Below are positions 18,600-27,343 of a DNA stretch of 64,000 bases, piece by piece. Made by a program: the position numbers and the translations under genes. This stretch comes from IDS-8 sp035304345 (GTDB lineage: Bacteria; Pseudomonadota; Gammaproteobacteria; Steroidobacterales; Woeseiaceae): contig DATGQE010000021.1 of assembly GCA_035304345.1 (NCBI GenBank), positions 1 to 64,000 of the forward strand, read 5' to 3'. A model generated the notes under the pieces. It did no database searches. It had not been told where the DNA came from and worked only from the letters and a program-made list of their open reading frames with translations. Position 1 is the stretch's first letter; each line of letters begins with the position of its first letter.

Positions 18600-19727
18600 A
18601 TGCACGACCTCAGGCACAGGCTCGAGCGGGCCGGTGCGGCGGCGGGGCGCGCGGGCCGTGCGCTCGCGGGGCCGCTCCGCACGCGCTACCCGCGTTTCCT
18701 GTTCGGCCTGCCGCTGCCGCGCGGCGAGATCCCGATCTTCAACTACCACGAGGTGACCCGGGACGAGCTCGAGCCCGATCTCGCCTACCTGCGGGAGAAC
18801 GGCTACGCGACGCTCGGGCTCGACGAGTACGTGCAGGCCGCGCAGTCCCGCGAGCGGCGGCGCGCCGTGCTGCTCACGTTCGACGACGCCTGGTCCAGCT
18901 TCTGGTCGGTTGCCTTTCCCTTATTGCGCGAATACGGGATGCGCGCGGTGCTGTTCGTCCCGACGTACTGGGTCGACGGCCACGGGCCGCCGGAACTGTT
19001 CATGACCTGGGAGCAGGTTCGCGAGTGCGCCCGGTCCGGGCACGTCGACGTGCAGTCGCATGCGCACCGCCACGCCCTCGTGCACGCAACCGGATTGCTC
19101 GCCGGCTTCGCCACGCCTGCCTCGCTCGCGAGCACGCACTTCTTCAACTGGCCGATGCGCGACGGCGGCGGCGAAGAGCTCGGCCCGCCTCCGCCGGGCA
19201 CCCCGGTCCATCATGCCGTGCCGTTGCTCTCGGCACGGCGCCGGTACATCGAGAGCGCCGTCGTCGTGCGTGAATGCCGGCGCCTCGCCGCCGTGCTCGG
19301 CGAGAGCGCCTTCGCCCGTCCCGACGCGATGCGGAAACTGTATGCCCGCCACGCGGCCGTGAGCGCGCGCTACCCGGGACGCTGGGCGACGGGCGAGGAG
19401 CTCGAGCGCGAGCAGGTGCGGGAATTCGAGGCGAGCCGCGACCGGTTCGCGGAAGCGCTCGGCTACGCGCCGCGCTATTTCGCCTTTCCGTGGCGGCTCG
19501 GCACCGACCGTGCACTCGAGCTCGCGCGGGACTTCGGCATGGCGGCGGTGTTCGGCGTCGGGCTGGACTTCCGCCGCGCGCGCCGCCCGCGCCTGCCGCT
19601 GCCGGTCTACGGCCGGCTGAGAGGCGACTGGCTGCGCTGCCTGCCCGGCAAGGGACGCGTGCACGCGCTGCCGCTGCTCGCCTCGCGGCTGCGCCGGGTC
19701 GCGCAGCCGGAAAGCCTGGCGCACTGA
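18600..19727 (+). CDS. Polysaccharide deacetylase (carbohydrate esterase 4)
   Basis: 375-residue protein of the NodB/CE4 fold, expected to remove acetyl groups from polymeric amino sugars or a similar substrate. The metal/catalytic motif reads TFDDAW (MT1, usually TFDDG) and the His pair SHAHRHA supplies MT2. An insertion of about 100 residues separates MT2 from the C-terminal motifs (FAFPWRLG). No signal peptide is evident: the start is Arg-rich and amphipathic, so it may be cytoplasmic or membrane-associated. The ATG at 18600 has AAGGG close upstream. Its own sigma-54 promoter suggests joint control with the exopolysaccharide genes. Confidence 0.83.
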   Translation: MHDLRHRLERAGAAAGRAGRALAGPLRTRYPRFLFGLPLPRGEIPIFNYHEVTRDELEPDLAYLRENGYATLGLDEYVQAAQSRERRRAVLLTFDDAWSSFWSVAFPLLREYGMRAVLFVPTYWVDGHGPPELFMTWEQVRECARSGHVDVQSHAHRHALVHATGLLAGFATPASLASTHFFNWPMRDGGGEELGPPPPGTPVHHAVPLLSARRRYIESAVVVRECRRLAAVLGESAFARPDAMRKLYARHAAVSARYPGRWATGEELEREQVREFEASRDRFAEALGYAPRYFAFPWRLGTDRALELARDFGMAAVFGVGLDFRRARRPRLPLPVYGRLRGDWLRCLPGKGRVHALPLLASRLRRVAQPESLAH

Positions 19728-19742
19728 GCGCGCCGGATCGTC

Positions 19743-20021
19743 TCAGGCGGAAGAGCCGGCCACGGCCAGGCGGTTGTCCACCTGGGTCACCCCCTCGACA
19801 GCGAGGACGAACTCTTCTGCAAGCCGCCGTTGCTCGCCGTCGGGCACGGTCCCGCGGAGCACGACTTCTTCGCTCAGCGGCCTGAGCTCGATGTCGATGT
19901 TCGACGCATCGACGCGGCCTGCACCCTTCACTGCTTCGCACACCGCCTCGTACAGGCGGTTCGGCGCACGCTCGGGCTCGGCGGATTCCGCCGTTTCCGG
20001 CGGCACGGGTCTCTCATTCAT
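19743..20021 (-). CDS. Small BON-domain protein
   Basis: 92-residue protein carrying one BON domain (about residues 20-88; YEAVCEAV start, GTVPDGEQRRLAEEF and GVTQVDNRL end). BON domains bind phospholipid or other ligands, usually at the envelope. The first 20 residues are Pro/Glu-rich and are not a signal peptide, so unlike OsmY it is probably cytoplasmic. A near-perfect sigma-54 promoter lies about 40 bases upstream, giving it the same control class as the deacetylase and the fibronectin lipoprotein. Confidence 0.75.
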   Translation of the reverse strand: MNERPVPPETAESAEPERAPNRLYEAVCEAVKGAGRVDASNIDIELRPLSEEVVLRGTVPDGEQRRLAEEFVLAVEGVTQVDNRLAVAGSSA

Positions 20022-20059
20022 GTCGACTCACGCGAGTTCACGGACACGCCGAAGAACGG

Positions 20060-20074
20060 GCAAGTCGCGTGCCA
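20060..20074 (-). promoter_or_regulatory. Sigma-54 promoter before the BON-domain gene
   Basis: Minus strand reads TGGCAC-GCGAC-TTGC, matching all specified consensus bases with GG-N10-GC spacing. Transcription should start near 20048, about 27 bases before the BON start codon. It begins just after the 3' end of tRNA-Glu, so the gene does not depend on tRNA read-through. Confidence 0.8.
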
Positions 20075-20100
20075 GCCACGCCGGACAATCGAGCGGCAGA

Positions 20101-20176
20101 TGGCGTCCCCACGGGGATTCGAACCCCGGTTGCCGCCGTGAAAGGGCGGTGTCCTAGGCCTCTAGACGATGGGGAC
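20101..20176 (-). tRNA. tRNA-Glu (UUC)
   Basis: Minus strand gives a 76-base cloverleaf: acceptor GTCCCCA pairs with TGGGGAC, the anticodon loop CTTTCAC shows anticodon TTC, the T-arm reads CCGGGGTTCGAATCCCCG, and CCA is encoded. The sequence follows the proteobacterial tRNA-Glu pattern, and gltX lies about 1.2 kb away. Confidence 0.96.
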
Positions 20177-20246
20177 GCGCGTCGGGAGCGCGCATTTCAG
20201 CTTAAATGCCGGTCGCTTGCAAGGTTGCATGCAGGGGCGAGCGGCC

Positions 20247-21041
20247 TCAGGTGAGCTGCGCCAGCCCGAAAATGACCAGGAACCCCGCGCCTGCCGCGAG
20301 CGCGCCGGATTGCTGGTACTGCCGTTGCTGCGCCTCCGGGAGCAGGTCGGTCGTGGTCAGGTAGAACATGGCGCCGGCACCGAGCGCGAGGAGGAATGCC
20401 AGCGGGCGATCCTTGAGCCCGCGCAGCAGGAACCAGCCGACGAGCGCGGAGCCGAGCACCGCGGCACCGATCAGGGCGGTCCAGCCCAGGATCCGCCGGC
20501 GCATCGCACGGTCCGGCTCACCCGACTCGCTGCGGATGAGCTCACCGATCGACAGGCTCTCGCCCAGGTTGTCGATGGCGATCGCGATGCCGATCAGGAG
20601 CCCCGTGCCCGGCGCGATCGCGCTCCCCACCCCGATGCTCAGGCCCTCGATCAGCTCCTCGACGCTCGTGCCGCCCGCCAGCACCGTGACTTCGTCCCCG
20701 CGCGGCCGGCGGCGCCGGTGAAAACGGCGCACCGTATCGCGCTCGGCGGACTTGTCTCCGGCGAGCCGCCCGCGGTGGACGTAGAGGTCGAACCCGTAGA
20801 CGGCCAGCATGCCGAGGAGAAAGCCGCCCGTGACGAGCGGCAGGGAACCGCGCTCGAGAGCCGTCGGCAGCATCTCGAACGTGACGGTCGCGAGCAGCAC
20901 GCCGCCCGCAAAACCGAGCGCCAGCGACAGAAAGAGCGTGCCCGGGGGTCGCCACAGCGCGATTAGGCCGCCGGCCACCGAGGCGGCCGCGGCGGCTCCC
21001 GCGATGCCGACGATCGTGAGCAGGCCCGAAGCTCGGTCCAT
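20247..21041 (-). CDS. ZIP-family-like membrane protein
   Basis: 264-residue integral membrane protein with about seven to eight hydrophobic helices (for example 8-30, 36-58, 66-86, 140-165, 185-208, 213-232, 240-262) and a basic cytoplasmic loop around residues 95-115. Topology and the segment GTSVEELIEGLSIG, a variant of the ZIP TM4 HNFPEGLA motif, point to the ZIP metal-transporter superfamily. The usual His is absent, and the next segment reads AIDNLGESLSIGE, so the metal site is atypical and metal transport is unproven. It sits between two tRNA genes on the same strand. Confidence 0.72.
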   Translation of the reverse strand: MDRASGLLTIVGIAGAAAAASVAGGLIALWRPPGTLFLSLALGFAGGVLLATVTFEMLPTALERGSLPLVTGGFLLGMLAVYGFDLYVHRGRLAGDKSAERDTVRRFHRRRRPRGDEVTVLAGGTSVEELIEGLSIGVGSAIAPGTGLLIGIAIAIDNLGESLSIGELIRSESGEPDRAMRRRILGWTALIGAAVLGSALVGWFLLRGLKDRPLAFLLALGAGAMFYLTTTDLLPEAQQRQYQQSGALAAGAGFLVIFGLAQLT

Positions 21042-21164
21042 GACGGCCTCGCGGACGCAAGCGCGGGGACGAGCGCGTGACGTCAGGCGGACGGCATCAC
21101 GCCCCGGCTGCCGGGTGATGCAGTCGGATCGGCCGGGAGCTTACCGGGGGTGATGGGGAGTAAG
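21042..21164. other. Short spacer between the ZIP-like gene and tRNA-Ala
   Basis: No gene or convincing regulatory motif is visible. It probably carries the read-through or promoter sequence for the ZIP-like gene. Confidence 0.4.
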
Positions 21165-21240
<76 letters not shown>

Positions 21241-21347
21241 GTGGAGGGCGGCACTTTACGCAGGGCTCCGAAGGCTTGTCAAGGAAGCGTCGCGGGGCCG
21301 GCTGCGCAAGTGCCCGGCGGCGGGAGACCGCCCCCGGGACGCCGCCC

Positions 21348-22757
21348 CTAGGACGCGGCGGCGCGGGCGCGGATGAGCTCGAGGGCCTGCTCGAGGCGCG
21401 CCAGCGTGCGCTCGCGGCCGACGAGCGCCACGGTCACGTCGATGGGCGGCGAGACGGCACGGCCGGTGACCGCCACCCTGAGCGGCTGGCCCAGCTTGCC
21501 GAGGTTCAGGCCGAACGCGGCGGCGCAGGCTTCGATTTCCCGCGCGATCGCCGTTTCCGTCCACGGCTCGAGCTGACGGAAACGGCCGGCGAGCTCGGCG
21601 AGCGGCTCGAGAATCGCCGGGCGCAGGTGCTTCTTCGCCGCGGCGGGATCGATCGCCTCGAAATCCTCGTAGCACCAGCGGGCGCTCTCGGCCATCTCGA
21701 CGAGCGTCGGCGCCCGTTCGCGGAATGCCTCGGCCACGCGGGCCGGGGGCGGCCCGTTCGCCGGATCGAGGCCGGCCTTGACGAGAAACGGCACGAGCCG
21801 CCGGCCGAGCTCCTCGGCCGGCATGGCGATGATGTGCTGCTGGTTGACCCAGCGCAGCTTCGCGGGATCGAACGAGGCGGCCGACGGATTCACGTCCTTG
21901 ACGTCGAACAGGCGGATCAGCTCCTCGATCGTGAAGATCTCCTGGTCGCCGTGCGACCAGCCGAGGCGCGCCAGGTAGTTGAGCAGCGCCTCGGGGAGGT
22001 AGCCCTGCTCCCGGTACTCGCGCACGTCCACCGCGCCGTGTCGCTTGGAGAGCTTGGCGCCGTCCTGCCCGTGGATCATCGGCAGGTGCGCATAGGCAGG
22101 CACCTCGGCGCCGAGTGCCGCGAGCATGTTCATCTGCCGCGGCGTGTTGTTCAGGTGGTCGTCGCCCCGGATGACGTGCGTGATCGCCATGTCGGCATCG
22201 TCCACGACCACCGTGAAGTTGTAGGTCGGCGTGCCGTCCGACCGCGCGATGATGAGATCGTCCAGCTCGGCGTTCCGGAACACCACGCGGCCGCGCACGA
22301 GGTCGTTCACCACGACCTCGCCTTCGTCGGGGTTGCGGAAGCGCACGACCGGGGAGACGCCGGGTCGGGGCTCGCGCCGCTCCCGGCAGCGTCCGTCATA
22401 GCGGAATTTCTCGCCGGCCGCCGCCTGGCGGGCGCGCAACGCGTCCAGCTCTTCCTTCGTGCACCAGCAGCGATAGGCCTTGCCGGCGTCCAGCCACTGC
22501 TCCACGACTTCGCGATACCGCGGGAATCGCTCGGTCTGGTAATATGGTCCCTCGTCGGCATCCAGTCCGAGCCAGGACAAGCCGTCGAGAATAGCGTCTA
22601 CATTTTCCCGCGTACTCCGTTCCCGGTCGGTGTCCTCGATCCTGAGCACGAACACGCCGTCGTGCCGCCGGGCGTAGAGCCAGCAGAAGAGCGCCGTCCG
22701 GACACTGCCGATGTGCAGGACTCCGGTCGGGCTGGGAGCGAAGCGGGTTCTCACCAT
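21348..22757 (-). CDS. gltX: Glutamyl-tRNA synthetase
   Basis: 469-residue class I aminoacyl-tRNA synthetase that charges tRNA-Glu. The ATP-binding signatures are HIGS in SPTGVLHIGSVRTALF near the N-terminus and KLSKRHG in the middle. The zinc-site region (CWCTKEE ... CRERR) and the C-terminal anticodon-binding helical domain are present. Length and order are standard for the bacterial discriminating type. It starts 112 bases from the divergent asparagine-synthase-like gene and probably has its own promoter there. Confidence 0.97.
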   Translation of the reverse strand: MVRTRFAPSPTGVLHIGSVRTALFCWLYARRHDGVFVLRIEDTDRERSTRENVDAILDGLSWLGLDADEGPYYQTERFPRYREVVEQWLDAGKAYRCWCTKEELDALRARQAAAGEKFRYDGRCRERREPRPGVSPVVRFRNPDEGEVVVNDLVRGRVVFRNAELDDLIIARSDGTPTYNFTVVVDDADMAITHVIRGDDHLNNTPRQMNMLAALGAEVPAYAHLPMIHGQDGAKLSKRHGAVDVREYREQGYLPEALLNYLARLGWSHGDQEIFTIEELIRLFDVKDVNPSAASFDPAKLRWVNQQHIIAMPAEELGRRLVPFLVKAGLDPANGPPPARVAEAFRERAPTLVEMAESARWCYEDFEAIDPAAAKKHLRPAILEPLAELAGRFRQLEPWTETAIAREIEACAAAFGLNLGKLGQPLRVAVTGRAVSPPIDVTVALVGRERTLARLEQALELIRARAAAS

Positions 22758-22869
22758 GTGCAGGCGCCTGTGCTCGAGGTTCGTTCGACTGCTCGCCGAT
22801 GCGGGGCGCCATTATAGAACAGTCATGAAACGGCCATAGCCGGCCCGACTCCTGGAGAAGGCGGATCGC
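22758..22869. promoter_or_regulatory. Divergent promoter region between gltX and the first amidotransferase gene
   Basis: An AT-rich element ATTATAGAAC at 22812-22821 could be a -10 box for the plus-strand amidotransferase gene, but no good -35 sits 16-18 bases before it. The sequence CTGGAGAAGG just before 22870 is a strong Shine-Dalgarno. No sigma-54 site is present here. Confidence 0.35.
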
Positions 22870-24849
22870 ATGTGTGGCATTGCAGGCATCGCAGGAGAAC
22901 GCAGGCAAGCTTCCGAAGCGCTCGTCGGGCGCATGCTCGACGTCCTCGCCCATCGTGGCCCGGACGACAGCGGCTCGATCGTCGACGGTGCCGCCGTTCT
23001 CGGGCAGCGGCGCCTTTCCATCATCGACCTCGAGAACGGGCGCCAGCCGATCTCGAATGCGCGCGGCGACCTGCACGTGGTCTGCAACGGCGAGATCTAC
23101 AACTGGCGCGAGCTGCGCCGCTCGCTGGAAGCGGACGGCGCGCGCTTCAGGACGGGCTCCGACACGGAAGTGATCCTGCACCTCTACGAGCGGCACGGGG
23201 TGAGCTGCCTCGAGCACCTGCGCGGCATGTTCGCGTTTGCCGTCTGGGACAGCCGCCGCGGCCGCCTGTTCGCCGCGCGCGATCACCTCGGACAGAAGCC
23301 CTTCTTCTACGCGCAGGTCGACGGTGCGCTCCTGTTCGCCTCGGAGATCAAGGCACTCACGGCTGCCGAGCCGCGCCTGCGCAAGGTCTCCCCGCATGCC
23401 CTCGACCAGTATCTCGCGCTGCGCATCGTCTGCCCGCCGAAGACGATGTTCCAGGACATCGCGAAGCTGCCGCCCGCACACTATCTCACCTACGACGTCG
23501 ACGGCGGCGTGCTCGACGTGCGCCGCTACTGGGACCTCGATTTCTCGCGAAAGACCGAGGCATCGGAGCAGGAGCTGCTGGACGAGCTGCACGCGATGCT
23601 CGTCGATACGCTGCGCCACCACCTGGTCAGCGACGTGCCGGTGGGCGCGCTTTTGAGCGGCGGCCTCGATTCCTCGCTGATCGTCGCGATGCTGAGCCGC
23701 GACCTCGGGGTGCGCGAGCTGCCCACGTTCACCCTCGGCATTCCCCACCCGAAGTTCAACGAAGCGCCGGACGCGCGGCGCGTGGCGGAGCATTACGGCA
23801 CGCGGCACTCGGAAGAGGTGCGCCTGCCCTCGCTGGTCGACGACCTCGCCCAAGTCGTGTATCACCTCGACGAGCCTTCCGACCCGCTCTCGATATGCGT
23901 CTGGCACGTCGCACGGCTGGCGCGGCGCGAGGTGAAGGTCGTGCTGGGCGGCGACGGCGGGGACGAGCTGTTCGGCGGTTACGACCGCTACTACGGCAAC
24001 CTGCACGCCGACTGGTACGCCCGCGTCCCGCGGGCCGTCAGGCGCCGGGTGCTGGGACCCCTGCTCGGGAAGCTGCCGGACGGTGCCTGGTACAAGAGCG
24101 CGAGCCACCAGCTCAAGTGGCTGCACGACCTGTCGTTCCTCGAGGGCGGGCGGCGCTACGCGCGCTCGCTGAGCTGGTTCCAGTTCCCGCCCGAAATGCG
24201 CTCGGAGCTCTACACCGTCAGGATGTTCGACCTGCTGCGCGACGCGGACCCGGAACGCGACGTCATCGACTACTACGAGGCCGCGCGTGCCGCGTCGCCG
24301 GTCGATCGGATGATCTATGCCGACACCCGCTCGCGGCTGCCGGACCACCCGGTCATGATCTCGGACAGGATGAGCATGGCGTGCGGGCTGGAGATGCGCA
24401 GCCCGTTCATGGACCACCGGCTCGCGGAGTTCTGTGCCCGCTGGCCCGCCCGCTACAAGGTCAGGGGGCTCTCGCTGCGCTGCCTGCAGCGCAAGCTCGC
24501 GAGCCGCTACCTGCCGCCGGAGATCATGCAGAAGTCGAAGCAGGGATTCTCTTCGGCCTTGCCGTACCTGTTGAAGGACGAGTACCGCCGCATCTTCAGC
24601 GTGGTCCTGCCGCGCTCGAGGCTGGTCGCGGACGGCTGGCTCGCGGCGAAGCCGATCGAGGCGCTGCTGGCGGCGTATCTCGACGGCGGGCGCGACCACG
24701 GCAACCGCCTGTGGCTCCTCGCCAGCCTGGAGTGCTGGTACCGCCTCCACATCGAGGGCGAGGACGCGGCGACCCTGGCGCGCGAGCTCCGCGCCGACGA
24801 CAAGCCCTGGCCCCGGCGCCGCTCGCCGGCCCGCCTGCAGGCCGGCTGA
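22870..24849 (+). CDS. Asparagine synthase-type amidotransferase 1
   Basis: 659-residue glutamine-hydrolysing amidotransferase. The mature N-terminal nucleophile Cys2 is present (MCGIAGI), and the class II glutaminase motifs follow (AHRGPDD, FNGEIYN equivalent CNGEIYN, SDTEVILH). The synthetase domain has the PP-loop LLSGGLDSSL and GGDGGDELFGGY. In cell-surface loci such enzymes often amidate sugar acids or related groups rather than make free asparagine. It heads the polysaccharide region and is divergent from gltX. The ATG is preceded by a strong GGAGAAGG site. Confidence 0.88.
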   Translation: MCGIAGIAGERRQASEALVGRMLDVLAHRGPDDSGSIVDGAAVLGQRRLSIIDLENGRQPISNARGDLHVVCNGEIYNWRELRRSLEADGARFRTGSDTEVILHLYERHGVSCLEHLRGMFAFAVWDSRRGRLFAARDHLGQKPFFYAQVDGALLFASEIKALTAAEPRLRKVSPHALDQYLALRIVCPPKTMFQDIAKLPPAHYLTYDVDGGVLDVRRYWDLDFSRKTEASEQELLDELHAMLVDTLRHHLVSDVPVGALLSGGLDSSLIVAMLSRDLGVRELPTFTLGIPHPKFNEAPDARRVAEHYGTRHSEEVRLPSLVDDLAQVVYHLDEPSDPLSICVWHVARLARREVKVVLGGDGGDELFGGYDRYYGNLHADWYARVPRAVRRRVLGPLLGKLPDGAWYKSASHQLKWLHDLSFLEGGRRYARSLSWFQFPPEMRSELYTVRMFDLLRDADPERDVIDYYEAARAASPVDRMIYADTRSRLPDHPVMISDRMSMACGLEMRSPFMDHRLAEFCARWPARYKVRGLSLRCLQRKLASRYLPPEIMQKSKQGFSSALPYLLKDEYRRIFSVVLPRSRLVADGWLAAKPIEALLAAYLDGGRDHGNRLWLLASLECWYRLHIEGEDAATLARELRADDKPWPRRRSPARLQAG

Positions 24850-24868
24850 ACGGCCGTTCCCGGCGAGC

Positions 24869-25855
24869 TCAGTCGCCGGCGCCGGCGGCTCCGCGCGAGC
24901 GGTCGACGAGCCGGTCCTCGACCTCCCCGAAGCTGCCCGACACGAGCGGCCGCGGTCGCGGCCGGCGGAACACCCGGCGCAGCGCAATGACGGCGGAGAT
25001 CACGGGCAGCGGCAACGCGCCCACGATCGCCGCGACCGATTTCACGAGCGCCGCCTCGCGTCCCGACAGGATCTGCTCCCTCTGGTTCTCGCTCGCGAAG
25101 CTGGTGTTGCGCGGGAACGAGGCGGTCTTCGGGTTCTTCGGCGGCGCGAGCCCGAGCTCCGCGAACAACCTGGCCTTTTCGCGCTCGGGGTCGGCTTTCA
25201 GATCCTCGTAGCGGATTTCGACCGCGCGGTAGCGGCTGCAGATGCGGTCGAGCAGCTTTCGCTGGTAGACGATGTGGCAGGTGGTCCAGGCTGGCCGTGG
25301 CGGCACGCCGTGGCGCGCGCGCAAGGCCAGCGCGGAACGCGCGTTGTCGAGGAGGTCGCGCCTGACGACGACGACCTTGGCGGACCTGAAGTAATCCAGC
25401 ACGTCCAGCGCGTTGAGCGGCGAGGTCTTCTGCAGCCAGTGCCCGCAGCGATGCCGGCGCGCGAAGTCGCTCATCAACAGGTCGAAGACCGCGAACGGGC
25501 TGCGCGGCCTCGGGTCCAGGCGATAGAACTTCTCCGGGTCGCCGCCGGCTAGCCGGAAAAACTCGGTCCTCGACCACAGCTCGATGAGGCCGATGTAATC
25601 GGTGGGGAAGCCAAGGTCGAACTTGTCCCGCAGCCCCTCGAACATGTCCGTTTCCAGTATTCCGCCGGCCGTCGGGCTCTGGACCGCGACCACGTCTTCG
25701 TGGCTCGCGATGATGTTCGAGACCCATTTCGTGCCGGAACGGGCGAGCCCGACGAGAATGATCGGCCGGATCGACGCCGCGTCGACTTCGGGCGACCGCC
25801 CGGCGGCCGCCGGCGCGGCTTGCGCGACCGGTGAGCTCTCCATGTTCACGTTCAT
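24869..25855 (-). CDS. Sulfotransferase 1
   Basis: 328-residue PAPS-dependent sulfotransferase. The 5'-phosphosulfate loop is seen in GLARSGTKWVSNII near residue 37, and a 3'-phosphate-binding region in VVVVRRDLLDNARSALA near 180. It ends with a C-terminal basic, partly hydrophobic tail. It should transfer sulfate to a sugar or lipid acceptor. It is the last gene of the tightly overlapping minus-strand operon: its ATG overlaps the EEP hydrolase stop as ATGA. Two further sulfotransferases lie in the locus, pointing to a sulfated polymer. Confidence 0.83.
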   Translation of the reverse strand: MNVNMESSPVAQAAPAAAGRSPEVDAASIRPIILVGLARSGTKWVSNIIASHEDVVAVQSPTAGGILETDMFEGLRDKFDLGFPTDYIGLIELWSRTEFFRLAGGDPEKFYRLDPRPRSPFAVFDLLMSDFARRHRCGHWLQKTSPLNALDVLDYFRSAKVVVVRRDLLDNARSALALRARHGVPPRPAWTTCHIVYQRKLLDRICSRYRAVEIRYEDLKADPEREKARLFAELGLAPPKNPKTASFPRNTSFASENQREQILSGREAALVKSVAAIVGALPLPVISAVIALRRVFRRPRPRPLVSGSFGEVEDRLVDRSRGAAGAGD

Positions 25856-26886
25856 TCGGCTCGCAATCCTCCCTCTGGCACGAGCTGCACGAGTACCGGC
25901 AGGTGATCGGAATCGAAGGTATCACCGGTCCGGAAAGAAACCACGCGCACCTCGTCCGACACGAGGCAATGGTCGATCGGGATCTTGAACGGGTTGAACC
26001 CGGCCGGCCAGGTCGGCAGGTAGCCGACCCCGCGGGCCGCGTTGGTGAGCCCCGCGGCCGCGGCGAGATCCTGGTAGTAAGGCGACCACGGCGTGATGTT
26101 CAGGTCCCCGGCGAGGATGCGCGGTCCCTCCCGGTCGGAGAGCAGCTCGGCGAGCCTGCCGAGCTGCAGGTTGCGCAGCCTGGCCTTCCCGGGCGTCGTC
26201 GGCGCACTCACGTGGGCGAGCGCGAGCGTGACCGGCGTGTCGCCTACCTCGACCTTCACGAGGATGGCCGTGTTGACGCCCGCTTCCCGGTAGGGGCTGA
26301 CGGCCAGCTCCTCGACCGGCAGCTTGCTGTAGAGCGCGAGTCCCCACGGGTCCGGCTGCGGATACTGCACGCGCCAGCGGTATTCCGCCTCCAGCGGCGC
26401 GAGCGCATCCAGCCAGGCCTGGTCGACCTCGAGCAGGCCGAGCACGTCCGGATCCTCCCGGCGCACCTGCTCGAGCAACGCCGCGTAATTATCGTTGCGG
26501 TAATGCACGTTCGCGGTCATGAGCTCGAGGGCGGCCGGCGTGGTGGTGGCGGCTTCCGCGATCCCGCCGGACAGGTACGGGAGGAGCGGCATGCCGTTCG
26601 CCAGCATGACGAGCAGCGCGAGCGCGGCGGTGCGCGCGCGACGCCGCACGAGCGCCGCGGCGAGCAGGAGCACCGCGCCCGCCGCGAGCTGGAAGCGGAA
26701 GTGCGTGAAGAGCTCGAACAGCCACGCCGTGCGGGCGAGCCACGAGGCGCCGGTCACGGAGAACGCGGCGAGGGCGAGCCACAGGAGCACGCGGTCGAAC
26801 AGCGCAGCCGGGCCGGCGCGTACGCTGCCAACGCCCACGGCTCCGGCAGGGGCCACGCCCGGCCTGACCGCAGCCTGCCGGCTCAT
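25852..26886 (-). CDS. Membrane-anchored endonuclease/exonuclease/phosphatase-family hydrolase
   Basis: 344-residue protein with three N-terminal hydrophobic helices (about residues 30-50, 55-75, 80-100) followed by an EEP domain, like EndA/inositol phosphatase enzymes. Catalytic residues are visible: Glu in DVLGLLEVD, Asp and Asn in LAGDLNITPWS, and the Asp-His pair in FDSDHLPVLV. It likely cleaves a phosphodiester outside the cytoplasm; the substrate is not evident. I prefer the ATG at 26886, which has GGAG nine bases upstream and forms ATGA with the previous small gene; a GTG at 26913 is the alternative. Confidence 0.82.
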   Translation of the reverse strand: MSRQAAVRPGVAPAGAVGVGSVRAGPAALFDRVLLWLALAAFSVTGASWLARTAWLFELFTHFRFQLAAGAVLLLAAALVRRRARTAALALLVMLANGMPLLPYLSGGIAEAATTTPAALELMTANVHYRNDNYAALLEQVRREDPDVLGLLEVDQAWLDALAPLEAEYRWRVQYPQPDPWGLALYSKLPVEELAVSPYREAGVNTAILVKVEVGDTPVTLALAHVSAPTTPGKARLRNLQLGRLAELLSDREGPRILAGDLNITPWSPYYQDLAAAAGLTNAARGVGYLPTWPAGFNPFKIPIDHCLVSDEVRVVSFRTGDTFDSDHLPVLVQLVPEGGLRAE

Positions 26887-27119
26887 CGCGGCGTGCTCCG
26901 GCGCGACGGCCACGGGCGCGCGGCGCGCGCACGCGCCCGCACGCCGTGCGCCTCACGCGGGCCGCTCACGGCGACGCCCACCGCGATCTCGCTGCTTTTC
27001 TCATTCACGCCAGCAATATAGAAGCGATTCATCAGGTAATCTCTCACGTCAGGTCGCGGGCCGCAACCGGCCGCGTGCGTGGCGGCCGGACCCGCGGTGA
27101 GTCGATCCCCGCCGCTCAT
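26883..27119 (-). CDS. Small hypothetical protein bridging the acyl carrier and hydrolase genes
   Basis: 78-residue open frame whose ATG overlaps the acyl carrier protein stop as ATGA and whose own stop overlaps the hydrolase ATG as ATGA. The same junction type recurs through this operon, which is the main reason to consider it real. The product has no signal or transmembrane helix. The middle (DYLMNRFYIAGVNEKSSEI) is ordinary protein-like sequence, while the last 25 residues are Arg/Ala/Pro-rich. I recognise no family. A shorter start at residue 30 (27032) has GAGAG eight bases upstream. It could also be a spacer that happens to be open. Confidence 0.5.
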   Translation of the reverse strand: MSGGDRLTAGPAATHAAGCGPRPDVRDYLMNRFYIAGVNEKSSEIAVGVAVSGPREAHGVRARARAARPWPSRRSTPR

Positions 27120-27343
27120 CGGGCGGCGGCGCCGATGCGGGCCTCGAGCTCTGCTGCCCGCGTGATGGCCTGGATCTCGGCCATGGTCAGCTTCACCCCG
27201 AACGCTTCTTCCACGGCGGTGATCAGGCGCAGGTGGTTGAGGGAATCCCAGCCGGGCTCCGAGTCGCGGCTCGTTTCCGGCGTCACGGCCTCCGGGTCGA
27301 TGCCCAGGGTGTCGGCCACGATGAATCGCAATTGCTCGTTCAT
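27116..27343 (-). CDS. Acyl carrier protein
   Basis: 75-residue four-helix carrier. The phosphopantetheine serine lies in GWDSLNHLRL, the family DSL motif, near residue 34, and the helix-3 segment LTMAEIQAI is typical. It would carry an acyl or glyceryl group as a thioester. Its start overlaps the FkbH-like gene stop (ATGA), and FkbH-type enzymes load glyceryl units from 1,3-bisphosphoglycerate onto such carriers, so the two form a plausible pair. This is not the fatty-acid synthesis ACP, judging by its context. Confidence 0.88.
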   Translation of the reverse strand: MNEQLRFIVADTLGIDPEAVTPETSRDSEPGWDSLNHLRLITAVEEAFGVKLTMAEIQAITRAAELEARIGAAAR

